From: Raphanus sativus
Taxonomy: Eukaryota > Streptophyta > Magnoliopsida > Brassicales > Brassicaceae
Direction: 5' to 3'
Length of the DNA: 64,000 nucleotides
NCBI RefSeq assembly: GCF_000801105.2
Contig: NC_079517.1
Span: 3,472,001-3,536,000 of the forward strand
Shown: positions 11,932 through 23,178 of the stretch, in pieces
Position numbering within the stretch: the stretch's first letter is position 1
Layout of the letters: each line of letters starts with the position of its first letter
Notes under the pieces: generated by a model
What the model was told of the DNA's origin: nothing
What the model saw: the letters and a program-made list of their open reading frames with translations, nothing else
Databases searched by the model: none
Translations under genes and position numbers: made by a program

Positions 11932-13096
11932 CTAGATCATAGATCATGACCCGCTCGACCGAGCGGGAGTCAATTTTTTTTTTCTTTTTTTACTAAATGT
12001 TATAAATGATCGCAATGTGTATTAATATAAAATTTTGATAAATAACAATGTGTACTAATGTGTTTAAATAAGCAATGTGTTTAATTACTAAATTTGATTT
12101 TTAAATTTTATAATAACGTAAAGTAATTTTTTCTATATTATTTAAAATATATAGTGCTATATATTTTGTATTTTCAACATTTATCATACAAAACTTACAT
12201 TGGAATATTATTTATATGAAAATATGTGTAACATAATATATTTATATATTATATAAACATATGCACACACGCACGGGTTTTATTTTTAAAATGTATTCTA
12301 TATTATTTAGTTTTATGTAGTATCGAGTTTGTATATTCAATTTTGTGTTTAAAAAACAATATCAAAACTGTCTTTCGTATGTAAAAATAACATTTTGCAA
12401 TCGCGAGTTGTGTCTTTTTATTGTAACACAAAATTTTATATAAAACTTATGTTTTTTGTACATTACAAAATTTAATTTTTTAAAATAATTATTACGTAAT
12501 TTCAAAATGAATTTGAACTCTGAGGTCTAATATATTTTGTGTGTAATGGTTCAAAGCATTTTTGATATATATTATATTTCGGTTTGGTTTGTTTTTAGTA
12601 TTACTGTATAAGTATAATACTATACAATATTACTAAATTCTATACAATATTACTAAATTCTATACAATATATGAAGCTATGTGTTATTTGTTTTAGAAAG
12701 TAGATTAGGCCCAACATAGTTATAAGAATAGTCATATCTTTATATGTATGTGTCTATGACTTATCTACCTAATGTTATTCGTACTAATAAAATTAATATG
12801 GCCAATGAAAGTATACTGATCAATTTAAAATGAATTGTATAGGGTAATTATAGAACGATTAATATTTTTAGTATTCTTAGTATATATCTTATTTAAATCG
12901 ACATGTAATAAATGTAAAATTCATATATGGAATATGGACAAAAAGAAGAACTGTATTTAAGAAAATACATCAATGCAAAGTTAGACTATGGTACGTATTA
13001 TATCTAAAGAATGAGACATTTAATTTAAATATATGAGGTCCATCTATAAAAATCCACCTAGAAGAAGTTGTAATGTTTCTGTTTTAATAAGATAGA
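11932..13096 (-). mobile_element. Non-autonomous Helitron (minus orientation)
   Basis: On the minus strand the element would begin TCTATCTTATTAAAACAGAA after a host A and end in CTAG before a host T, which is the Helitron insertion rule (A|TC...CTRR|T). Fourteen bases before CTAG is a perfect GC-rich hairpin, CCCGCTCG-GT-CGAGCGGG (11950-11967), the typical 3' terminator structure. The ~1.17-kb interior is AT-rich and non-coding, with no Rep/helicase. The 5' TC position could be shifted by one TATC unit. Confidence 0.65.
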
Positions 13097-13206
13097 TAGT
13101 AATATACTATACCATAGAAAATTGACATATGTAGGACGGAAAATTGACATATGTAAAGATGGTTTCCCGTAATTTTGAAAATTCATTATTAAATATCAAT
13201 TAAAAT

Positions 13207-14134
13207 AATTTGGAGGAAAACGGAAGGCAGCATTTCTTCCTCGGTGACCGTCGTGAGACAGGAAAGAGAAGAGAAAGAAGAGAGAGATCCCCGCCGTAAG
13301 AATCTTTTCCGGCCGACGGAGTGGGTTTCTTTAGCTACCGTCGGTCCGGTTTCCCATCGTGTTAGTTGTTTAGGTTTCTTTTCCTTTCCTTTCCGTTTTT
13401 TTTTTTTTTAGTTAATCTTTTACTCTCGTTGTCGCATCTCTTAGAGTGGACGGTCGGCTTTGGTTCGCCGTTGTGGCCCTTTCCATCAAAGGGGAACAGT
13501 CGGTTCTAGCTTGTGAAAGTGGTGGAGGCTCGGTTATGCTCCACGGTGAGGTTGAAGTTGTGGTTGGCGATGTTGTGGGAGGAAATCTCGGGGGAAACTC
13601 GATGATGCTCTCTTGAGGTAAAGGTTTGATAGCCGGTGAAGTCTTCCGGTGAGTGGACGATGGTTCTCGATTCACGCGTCTAGGATTTGAAGCGATTCAA
13701 AGTCGGAGGAGATCTCAAGGTTCGATGAAAACTCCAGCGTGAAGAGATTGCAGTGAAGAACGGTGATGAGTTCGTTAGGAGGCTTGATGGTTTCTGAGCT
13801 CCGATGAACGAAGTGTTTTTTGGTGTGGCTCCGGCGGTGTAGCGTCGGTGGCGGACGAGTTGCAGCGGTGGCGAGCGAGTTGCGTGAACGGAGCAGATCC
13901 TTCCACGTGTCTGATCCAGCGCCTCGCCGTGATTTCCGCTAGAACGGTTTCCGAAGTGTCGGTGGGATTCTGGTTGTTGGGCTGTGGTCCATTTGCTGTT
14001 TTTTGTTGTTGTTGCCCGTTTGTTTTTACTGGGCTTTGTGCATTTTGTAAAGTTTTGGGCTTCGGCCTTGTTACTATTGGATTTCGGGTCTTTAATATAT
14101 TTTCAATTTGGAAAAAAAAAATTTGGAGGAAAAC
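13207..14134 (+). mobile_element. Unidentified poly-A retroposon with perfect 15-bp target duplication
   Basis: An exact 15-bp direct repeat, AATTTGGAGGAAAAC, occurs at 13207-13221 and 14120-14134. The second copy directly follows a run of nine A residues. The ~900-bp insert between them is far richer in G+C than its surroundings, with CCGGCGG and GTCGGTGG-like stretches at 13290-13880 and a T-rich 3' part. This is the signature of LINE-mediated retrotransposition in plus orientation. No conserved protein domain is readable; the longest plus frame (13848-14159) starts mid-element and runs through the A tail. It could be a non-autonomous LINE derivative or a decayed retrocopy of a transcript. 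Confidence 0.75.
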
Positions 14135-16224
14135 TTTTTTATTGGGGGATGCTCTTTAAAAACACCAAACAATTAAAGATTTTTCAAGAAACACAAATCT
14201 AATACATCTTTTATTTCTAAAAATGTTACTTTAACATTTTTTTCTTATTTCATAAAAAATATCATTCTATAATTTCGATGCAATTTATACTTATTTTTAG
14301 CTTAATATTAATTTGTAAAATATTTTGACCAAAAAAAATTATTGTTAAATATATTGATTTTATAAATAAATTTATTTAAAAATACTATTGATTAAATATA
14401 TCAAATAAATGAAAACATGGATGTGTTTCAACTATTTTTTTTAATATGTGTAAAACCTGTCTAGACGAAGTAATAAATAGATGCAAAAATTAAAGTCGAG
14501 GAGAACCACAAATGTGGCACCTCTCATCTTTTTAAAAAAATTGGTGTCAAATAAAAATAAATAGAGAGAAAAAAGAAACAAATAACGCATAAAAACAAGA
14601 AGGATTTTAACAAACCATGATCATTGTTATCATTCGCCTACCACGTCACAACTCTTTTGTCCATTTCTTCCTATTTTTATTAGTATCTGTTTTAACTTAC
14701 CCTCGAAAAATGGAGAATTGTTTCGTATTTTCTCAAACTTTTTCCAAATTATTCTAATTCCTTTCATCATCGACATTGAAACAAACGAACGAATAAAATA
14801 TGTACTCAACCAGTCTCTGGACACTGGTGGATACTACTGCGGTATTCGGGAGACATTCACCAGTATTAAAAATTTATATAAACGTTAGAGAATTTATACA
14901 AAATATAATTCAACAAAAAGAATGATTGTTACCTCAGTCTAAAATAAATTAAATATAAAAACGATGGGGTTCCTGGAAATAGGGATTAAAACAGGAGAAG
15001 AAGAGATGAAACAGAAAATATACCAAAGACACGAAAGCACAGAGAAGAGAAAGAGTGTGCCTACTCAGCATTCAGTAACGTGGTATATAGCTCTTGTGTC
15101 TCTCTACAAACTCTAAAGAAACAGCTATCAGTAGAAGGGTTTTGAGAGGTCACGTGATTTGCACAAGATTTTCTATTGTTACGCCTCTCCCGTAACGCAT
15201 CGATCTCTGTCATAACCTTAATCAACTAATTATTCTAACGCGCAACGCCCCTCTTGACGCGTGGAGTTTTACCTAAAATATGCATGGATTTTTTTTTGAT
15301 CAAAAGCATGCATGATTTATCGTTCTCTTTTACTGCAAGGCAAATAAACGTGTACTTCTAATCGAAGAGGAATCTGATCAGGAGATGTGAATGATTTATT
15401 TAATTTTTCTTCCTGCTTTGATTAATCATTGCAAATAGTATAAGTCGAAAGAAAACGGCGTCCAGTTTTTTCGTATATATGCTTTTTAACTTTAATTTGC
15501 GGTAGTCTAAACCTAGTCCTCACCTACAAATTTCAAGCTGTTATAAATCCTTAACGTTCATTTCCACCTACTCTCCTTCACAAATACCAATTCACATTAA
15601 ACCTATACGTCATCTATTTATATAAAGAGAATACAAACAAAACAGTTAATGTCAGTGTAAGCAAAATTGACATTGATTATCCTATGATTTATCATGGATG
15701 ACATTATTGTGAACTAAGTCTATATTTATTGCGTTCATCAAAATAGATAGGTGGGATATTTTGGATCGTCCAAATCATATATATGTGAATGAAAACAATA
15801 ATATGAAAAGAATATACGCAAATCGCATGGAAATCTAGTGATGTTCTCCACTATGTTGGGTAGACTTTTGGTCACCATGTAATTCATCTAGTCTATAAAG
15901 TAGAAGCTTGCTATGGTATTAATCTGCTTTTTGAAAGCTAGTTTAAGAAGAAGGCGTGAAGAAAAGAAAATGAAATTGTGGAATGTAGCGTAAGCCACGC
16001 TCGTGGGAGATGCGAGTGGGCAAAAAAAGAAGTAGAGTTTAGTGAATGATAAAATGCAACGCTACCTACTAGTTTATCCACTTGTCATGCAACCAGCCTG
16101 AGTTCGTTTCCCCTTTTCTATTGTTATTTTGGTTTTGGTTTTTATTACACCAACACGTTACACACTTCAAATAACTCAAAAATTAAAACTAAAAACATTT
16201 TGACTATTATGGTTATTTTGGAGC
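14135..16224. other. Upstream region of the SWEET15-like gene
   Basis: AT-rich intergenic DNA. I see no gene. The 64-codon minus frame near 14630-14824 has no family features. The proximal ~800 bp before 16225 probably contains the transporter promoter. Confidence 0.5.
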
Positions 16225-16234
16225 TATATATAAA
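16225..16234 (+). promoter_or_regulatory. TATA box of the SWEET15-like gene
   Basis: TATATATAAA lies about 155 bp upstream of the start codon, in a good context for a plant core promoter, leaving a 5' leader of roughly 120 nt. Confidence 0.6.
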
Positions 16235-16388
16235 CCACCTGAGGCTCATCAGTTTCCTCCATGAAATAAAAAGAAGCATCTTAGAGAAAGAGAAAAGAGC
16301 GAGAGAGATTGAAAGCTTTAGGGTTTAAAAAACTGACTCTTTAGAAAGTCTTTCTACGTGAAAATCTTCTTCTCCATATCTTTAGAAA

Positions 16389-18335
16389 ATGGGCATCATG
16401 ATCAACTACCATTTGCTCGCTATCGTCTTCGGCATCTTAGGTAATGTTTTATTAATATATCCACAAAGCTCAATCCTAGCTAGTTTGTTCCGCAGCTAGC
16501 TGTTCTCTTCTCGTTCTCTAATGTTTTCAACTTGTTAATATATATCTTAACTAGTCGTACCAGTTATTTAGAACGGGTATATTTAATAAATATTTTGCTA
16601 CAACAATCACATATATAGTGATTTATCCAAAAAAACAACAATCATATTGTTCCGGCTCCGTATCTAAAGGTCTATTTTCAAATATATTTATAAACTATAT
16701 TTACGGTTCCATTGTATTAGTAAGACGTGAATTAGGCAAATAAATTACTAAGAAACGATTTTTTTTGTCACACTAATACTTCACTAAGAAACGAAATTTA
16801 AACTATGGGAAAGTTCATCATGACCCACATACCAATATGTACATGTAATATATTTCTCACTTTGTTTCTAGAATTTTCTTCATTTATAAAATCTAGAATC
16901 CCAAACTACCAAAAAATAAATCAGTGCGAAAGCTTTACAAATTAAAATTGTCACGCATTGTTGTCCATACACTCGGTACTTGTGGTTGATGCAGCAATTT
17001 ATTCTTCTTTGAGTTTGGTTAAAGATGTCGGGTTGATTCAGTTACGTATGTCTCCATAAAACTAGATGCCTTTTATTTCTACAATCAACTCATTTTTATT
17101 GTTCTTTCTTCACGAAATTTCAGGAAACGCAATATCCTTCCTCGTATTCCTCGCTCCAGTGTAAGTACATACGATTTCTTTATTATTTAATGATGATTAA
17201 GATGGTTATCCATAGAAAATAATTATTTGATGATGATTAGCTAATACATTATTTGTGAAAATATTGCAGGCCTACGTTTTATAGAATATACAAGAAAAAG
17301 TCGACAGAAAGTTTCCAGTCTCTACCGTATCAAGTGTCGCTATTTAGCTGCATGCTATGGCTCAGTTACGCATTGATTAAGCAAGACGCTTTTCTCCTAA
17401 TTACCATCAACTCCTTCGGATGCGTCGTGGAGACTATCTACATCGCCATGTTCTTCACTTACGCTACCAGGGAGAAAAGGGTAATTTCCATTTCCCATCT
17501 TATGCTCCTTGTATTTTTTCTAGAAAAACGATAGGTCTAAGTTTCCTCTCTAATGCGTTGCAGATCGCGGCTATGAAGTTGTTCTTAACGATAAATGTTG
17601 CGTTCTTCTCGTTGATTATAACGGTTACACATTTCGCCATTAAAAGTCTTAGCCTCCAAGTCTCCGTCCTCGGCTGGATATGCGTTGCCATTTCAGTATC
17701 TGTTTTCGCTGCCCCTCTAATGATCGTGGTAACTAAGCGTTATTTCAGTTTAATTCACAAACTTACTAATATTTTAAGCTAAACCAATGTTGATTTTTTT
17801 TCCCATTTATGTAAAAAGGCGCGTGTTATAAAGACAAAGAGTGTGGAATTCATGCCTTTCACGCTTTCTTTCTTCCTCACCATAAGCGCGGTTATGTGGT
17901 TTGCTTATGGCTTGTTCCTTCATGACATATGCATAGCTGTAAGCATTTAATTTTCTCAAATTTCATCTCTTTGGTAAAAGTAAAAAGGTAAAAGAAGTTA
18001 CTGAGATATGTTTAATTGTTTTGTAGATTCCAAACGTGGTGGGATTCATACTAGGGATGGTACAAATGATTTTATACGGAGTTTACAGAAATTCAGGGGA
18101 GAAATTAGATATTGAGAAAAAAATGAATCCATCAGAACAACAACTTAAAACTATTGTCCTGATGAGTCCGTTGGGTGTGTCAGAAGTGCACCCCATTGAC
18201 GTCAAAGTGACTGAGCCGGTGGTCCCCTTCTCTGATGTAGTTCAACATGAAGATCCATCCAAAGTTACTAACGAGGTGACAGGAATCCATGACGTAAAGT
18301 GCCTCGTAGAGATTGTCCATCGTGAAACTGTCTGA
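16389..18335 (+). CDS. SWEET15: SWEET-family sugar transporter, SWEET15 (SAG29)-like
   Basis: Bidirectional sucrose/hexose facilitator of the plasma membrane; clade III SWEETs export sucrose. Six exons: 16389-16440, 17124-17160, 17270-17480, 17564-17728, 17819-17938 and 18027-18335, giving 297 residues, close to the Arabidopsis protein (~292). The N-terminus [19 protein letters not shown] and the following [19 protein letters not shown] are typical of the first MtN3 repeat. The second repeat includes [19 protein letters not shown] and the conserved [16 protein letters not shown]. Seven membrane segments are expected. The hydrophilic C-terminal tail (about residue 215 on) is long, as in clade III. 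Family placement is clear. The choice of SWEET15 over 13/14 rests on the neighbouring PBS1 and EXO70C1. All introns obey GT-AG. Confidence 0.93.
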
Positions 18336-19590
18336 AGTGTCAAATGTATTGCAACAAGAAACGAAATATATATCTCTCCCTCACCCTTTCTCTTTCTCTT
18401 GGGCCTTGGCTCGTCGGCTGGCCGAAAGAAGAAATTGTATCAATTGGTGGTTTGGTTCCATTTTTGTTTCCTATGTTATTTAGTATCATTGATGTATTTG
18501 CATTAAGTTCTATGCTATAAAATTTATCTTTTTAAAGTGAATATATTAAAGTGAATATATTGCGCACAGAAAAAAATAAAATGAATATATTAGTATATAT
18601 ATAGATATTAAACAATCCAAATAAATCTTAATATTGTTTCAAGTTTAAATATGAGCCTCAGTTTGCCTCAGTTGGTTTTATGTATCTTTTTGAAAATAAT
18701 CAAATAGATTTAAGACATTCCAATGTTAAACAATTTTTAAAAACTTATTTTTACGTCAAGACGTTTCGTATTTCGCATGAAAGGTTGTCTGATAGCTAAT
18801 ATGTAAGTCACTTAAAGTTTTGTACAATGCCAAGCTTAATTGCATCATCAAGTGACATCAGTCTCTGTACACTCAGTTAAAATAGGATTATAGAGACGAT
18901 ATGAAATATTCTTTTGTTGTTATATGATTTAATTATCTTAAGTAATCAGTACTTTCGTAATTTATAGATTCAAAAAAACCATGTAACACTTAGCAGACTG
19001 TCCTTTTCTTTATGTACGATCCTCCGAATATTTAGAAAAATAACAATTTGGAAAATAAAAAACCAGAGTAGTTCAGTGTCAAAAAAAGTTAAAAAAAATG
19101 TCCCCGACAAAAACTTGATAAGACCAACCATACTCTTACAGTCACGATAACCACCCTTAAAATAATTGCCAGATTGCGAGGGCATGTGACCCACGTTGTC
19201 CGAAACTAAGCTAGTGTGGACATTGCCCAGACCACAGAAGAAGAGAGTCTATATAGAAACACTAATCTTGATTCTTGGATCTTTGCAATTCAATCATCGA
19301 TCAAATGTCAAAACCCGCCACATGTGACACATCACAAGACAATCTGTCAAAAATCAAGAATAAGAAAAGACTACAGAAACTTACATGAACATCATCCATC
19401 AACGCTCCAGAATCTTCAATTAGAATTTGCTTTATTTAAAAAAAAAGTTCCAGTTTTGGCCCATATTATAACATCACATATATAATGTACATCAACTCTT
19501 TGTCACAATGTCTTTTTTTTCTCTTTCTATGTTTTCAGAATAAATGAGTAAATATAAGGAACAAAAAGGGGTCAAAGACCCAAACCGGAT
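18336..19590. other. Convergent 3' region between SWEET15-like and PBS1
   Basis: Holds the two 3' untranslated regions and AT-rich spacer. No additional gene is supported; open frames at 18970-19194 and 19216-19485 have no family features. Confidence 0.5.
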
Positions 19591-21773
19591 CTAACCGGTA
19601 CTGTTGCTCTCTGAAGTTCCTTGCTCACTCTGTCTTCGTTTCTCCCTCAAACTCTCTCCCCACATTTTAGCCTCTGCAACCGCACGCTCCCTATTGATGT
19701 CTCTGTTCAAGATCCGAGTCGTCTCTCTCGGAGAATCCTCCTTCTCTGAACCTTCTAGATCAAATTTACTTCCAGACCCACCTCCTTCATCATTCCTTGT
19801 TATTAACCTCCCTCCTCTTTCATCTCTGCTTCTCTTACTCTCATCTTTGTTTGGATCATAAGCTTGATTTGCAAGATACGAGAGTGCAGTCACCACATCC
19901 GCTATGAGTGGACGTGTAGCCGCCTGCTCTTGGATACACATTGAAGCCACAGCCAATGCTTGGTAGAGTGCACGTGTTGGAAACCTCCCTTTTAACCTAG
20001 GATCAGCCAGCTTTATAAACTTCCTCCTATCATTGAACAATGGACGAGCCTGTTGTAATAAAACCAAACAAAAAACTCTCAAACTTGTTCCAAAAAAAAA
20101 GCAAATGAAGAAACTGAATATGTAAAAAAAACTATTTACCCATGCCACTAGATTCTGCTCTCCATGAGGCATGTCAGTATCTATCGCCTTTCGACCAGTA
20201 ATGAGCTCGAGAAACACCACACCAAAACTGTAGACGTCTGATTTAACCGTCAGCTGTCCTGTCATTGCGTACTCGGGAGCACAGTATCCGTAAGTGCCCA
20301 TGACCCTGGTGGAGACATGAGATTTGTCTCCTGTTGGTCCGAGTTTAGCAAGTCCAAAATCAGAAAGCTTTGGGTGGAAACCCTCGTCCAGTAATATGTT
20401 TGATGACTTGAAATCTCTATAAATAACCGGAGGGTTTGCCTTATCATGTAGAAACTCCAAACCTTTGGCCGCACCGGCAGCTATCTTCATTCTCATGTTC
20501 CAATCCAAAGCTTCCTTATCCGGTGGAAGATCTAAAGCAGAGGACAAACCCAAAAGGTTAAAATATATAATAAGTCTATTTGCTAGAGGCTGCCAAAAGA
20601 CCATCAACTACCATTTCTCAACATGGATACTTTATAAGGTAAATGATAAATAAACAAATGAATGAAAAGTCTGCTAAATATAGAGTTGACATTGACTGAG
20701 ATCATGAAGAGAATCTTTGAGTTACAATTTGACTAAGATGAAAAAAGATTTAGACAAACGGATGAGAATTATACCGTGGAGGTGATCTTCTAAGGAGCCT
20801 AAGGGCATAAACTCGTAGACCAAGAGGCGTTGATCACCATCAGCACAGTAGCCAATAAGGTTGACTAAGTTGGGATGATGAAGAAGGCTGAGCATAAGAA
20901 CCTCTACCAGAAACTCTCTGTTACCTTGTAGACCATTCCTGTCCAGTTGTTTAACAGCAACAACCTGAAGAAGAAGAAGAAGAAACATATATCCAGACAT
21001 CTTTTTAACACCTTCCAAAAATAGAAAGTCGATGTAACACAATAAAAAAAAGAAAAAAAAAAGTGATACCTGACCGGTGCTGTCAAGCCTTCCTTTGTAG
21101 ACACGTCCGAATCCACCTTCGCCTAAGAAAGTGTCGGGATGAAAGTTCATAGTGGCAGCAGCGACCTCGCGGAAAGCAAATGTATGAGCAGAAATTTGAG
21201 AAAGGCCATCCCTTGGAAGAAGCAGATCTCTTCTTGAACCTCCATTGCTCTTTGAGCTAAGCTTCTCCCCACCTGCAACATCAACAGCACCAACCAAATT
21301 TATTAATCACTAGTAACAAATCACCCTAAGAGAATAAAACTTGTATAAAAATCTCTTCAAGGGCACAAGTAAAACAAAAAGTAAGATCCTGATCTTAATT
21401 CAGTAAGATGATGTGATCTTTTGATCCTATTCATTTTCCAAGGCAGAGCCTGGACGAACTTGGGACTTCTAAATCAGATCAAAAACTGAGCTAAAACTGA
21501 AACAGAGGATGAAGATGATTCTCATTCATCATCTTTGGCCACCAAGTAAAGCCTAAATCATCTCACTATAGCCAGAGTACACAAGATCAGATCACCAGAT
21601 CTTAAGAGCATGTAAAAATCAGATTCAATAAAAAAAAAAAAAAGACCTGAAGGTAGTCCAGAGATGTTATTATTGGATAGTGTCGGTTGTGTTGTTTTCT
21701 GAGACTTGGATTCGTCCACTGGATTCAGCTTCTCGTCATCATCACTCGAATCGAAACACGAGAAACAACCCAT
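19591..21773 (-). CDS. PBS1: PBS1 receptor-like cytoplasmic kinase
   Basis: Membrane-anchored Ser/Thr kinase, guardee of the NLR RPS5 in Arabidopsis, where the Pseudomonas protease AvrPphB cleaves it. Exons in transcript order: 21773-21647, 21272-21070, 20964-20775, 20531-20140 and 20049-19591, giving 456 residues, the same as the Arabidopsis protein. The N-terminus [15 protein letters not shown] carries the Gly2 myristoylation and Cys3/Cys6 palmitoylation sites. Kinase landmarks: [10 protein letters not shown] (lysine), [13 protein letters not shown] (catalytic loop, Asp213), SDFGLAKL (DFG) and [12 protein letters not shown]. The activation-loop sequence GDKSHVS is at 241-247, so the protease site after Lys243 is intact. 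The start is fixed by the acylation motif. The 5' leader contains a CT-rich microsatellite. Confidence 0.97.
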
Positions 21774-23178
21774 CTCCTCCTCCTCCTCCCCACTCAATTT
21801 AGGAAATGAATAGTAATCACAAAACTTGCAAAAACCCCCTCCTTTGGATCCTATTGAGGAATCAAATGAACAGGAATAGAAGAAAACGATAAATCTGAGA
21901 AACTTTTTTAGCTGTACCCCCGAAAGAAAGGAGGGGAATTGAGATTCCGACTTTTGTTCAGATTCGAACTGTAAAATTAAAAAAAAAAGAAACAATTGTT
22001 GTTTAGAGAGAGAGAGAGAGAGAGAGTAGAGAGGACAATGAAAGCAAAGCAGCTTGTTTTTGTCTCGTCCACGAGTGTTTGTTCTTTCACACAACTGTTT
22101 TACCATAATGGGAACTCAGTAAATCCTCCTCTTCCTCCTTGCTCATCTTTTTTCTTTTTTCTTCTCGTTGACGAGTTTCGATAATCTTCCATTCAAGCAA
22201 GTAAACTCTTTTCGTTTTGTTTATTCAATCAAATTAAAAACTTCTTTATTTAACTTGTTTTTTTTAGGGTTGTGATTTAAAACTTGGTGTCACACGATTC
22301 GTCCATGATTGTTGATCTGCGATCGTCAGTCTCAATAAGTGATCATCTCATGTCCGTCAAAATCCCAAGTGCACGATTGGTTTGACTTTGGACTAGATGC
22401 ACGCACCATTCTTAAATAGTCAAACTCAAATTGCCACAAAAGTTCTAACCATTGCGTAAGAGCTAGTTACGGGATAGGAATCTTTTTTCGCTAACTTTGG
22501 CTGGCATGACTAAAAACAATGTATCGATAATGAGAAGGTACGGGCTTTAAGCCTCATATTCAGGTTTTGGGTCAAATATATTTATTGTCTGGTAATAATA
22601 ATCATGGCAGTGGCGGAGTTCCAAGTTCCTAAATATCAGCTACATTGTAAAATAAGGGCCTTTTATCTTTCTAGTTATAGGCTTTTCAAAGAACATTGGC
22701 CCAACCCTTGGATTACATGTGAAAATAAAGAATCAGTTCAAATGTAAACTATATTCCCCCAACAATTAATAATATAAAAGTTTGATCAGGTTGAGTTTGA
22801 TATGAATCATATGACTAATCCAAATTATAGAAGTAATATTAAATCAACGAAAACGAGAAATCGTGAGAAGCATCATAGCCTTTCCTCACTCTCGGTCAAC
22901 GGACAATGGCTAACCACAAAAATACCTCAGAAATAAAGGAAACGTATATATACCCAACAAACTAAAACAGAGCAGAAAAAAAAAAATCACAATTAGTATC
23001 ATCGAAAATAAGAGAAACAAAAACTCTAATAATGGATTAACAAAGGCTAATCCTCACACTTTTCCCATTTTCCTCCCTCTTTAATTTCTCACAAAAATAT
23101 AACAGAAAAAAACAGAAAAGGAGAAAAAAAATAAGGGAAAAAATCAGTTAAATAGGGGTTTTAAATTTTCCCGGCGAA
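21774..23178. other. Divergent promoter region PBS1 / EXO70C1-like
   Basis: Head-to-head genes share about 1.4 kb. On the PBS1 side, 22004-22027 is a GA/CT repeat (CT in the PBS1 sense), common in plant leader sequences. On the EXO70C1 side TATATATA (22945-22952) may be its TATA element, about 230 bp before its start codon. No further gene is supported. Confidence 0.5.

Noticed and set aside
13848..14159. 103-codon frame as a membrane protein gene
   Set aside because: It starts inside the retroposon, runs through its A tail and past the target-site duplication, so it cannot be an ancestral gene frame.
20262..20474. Antisense or alternate-frame open frames inside PBS1, EXO70C1 and SELO exons
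   Set aside because: These are shadows of conserved GC-rich coding exons with no independent support.
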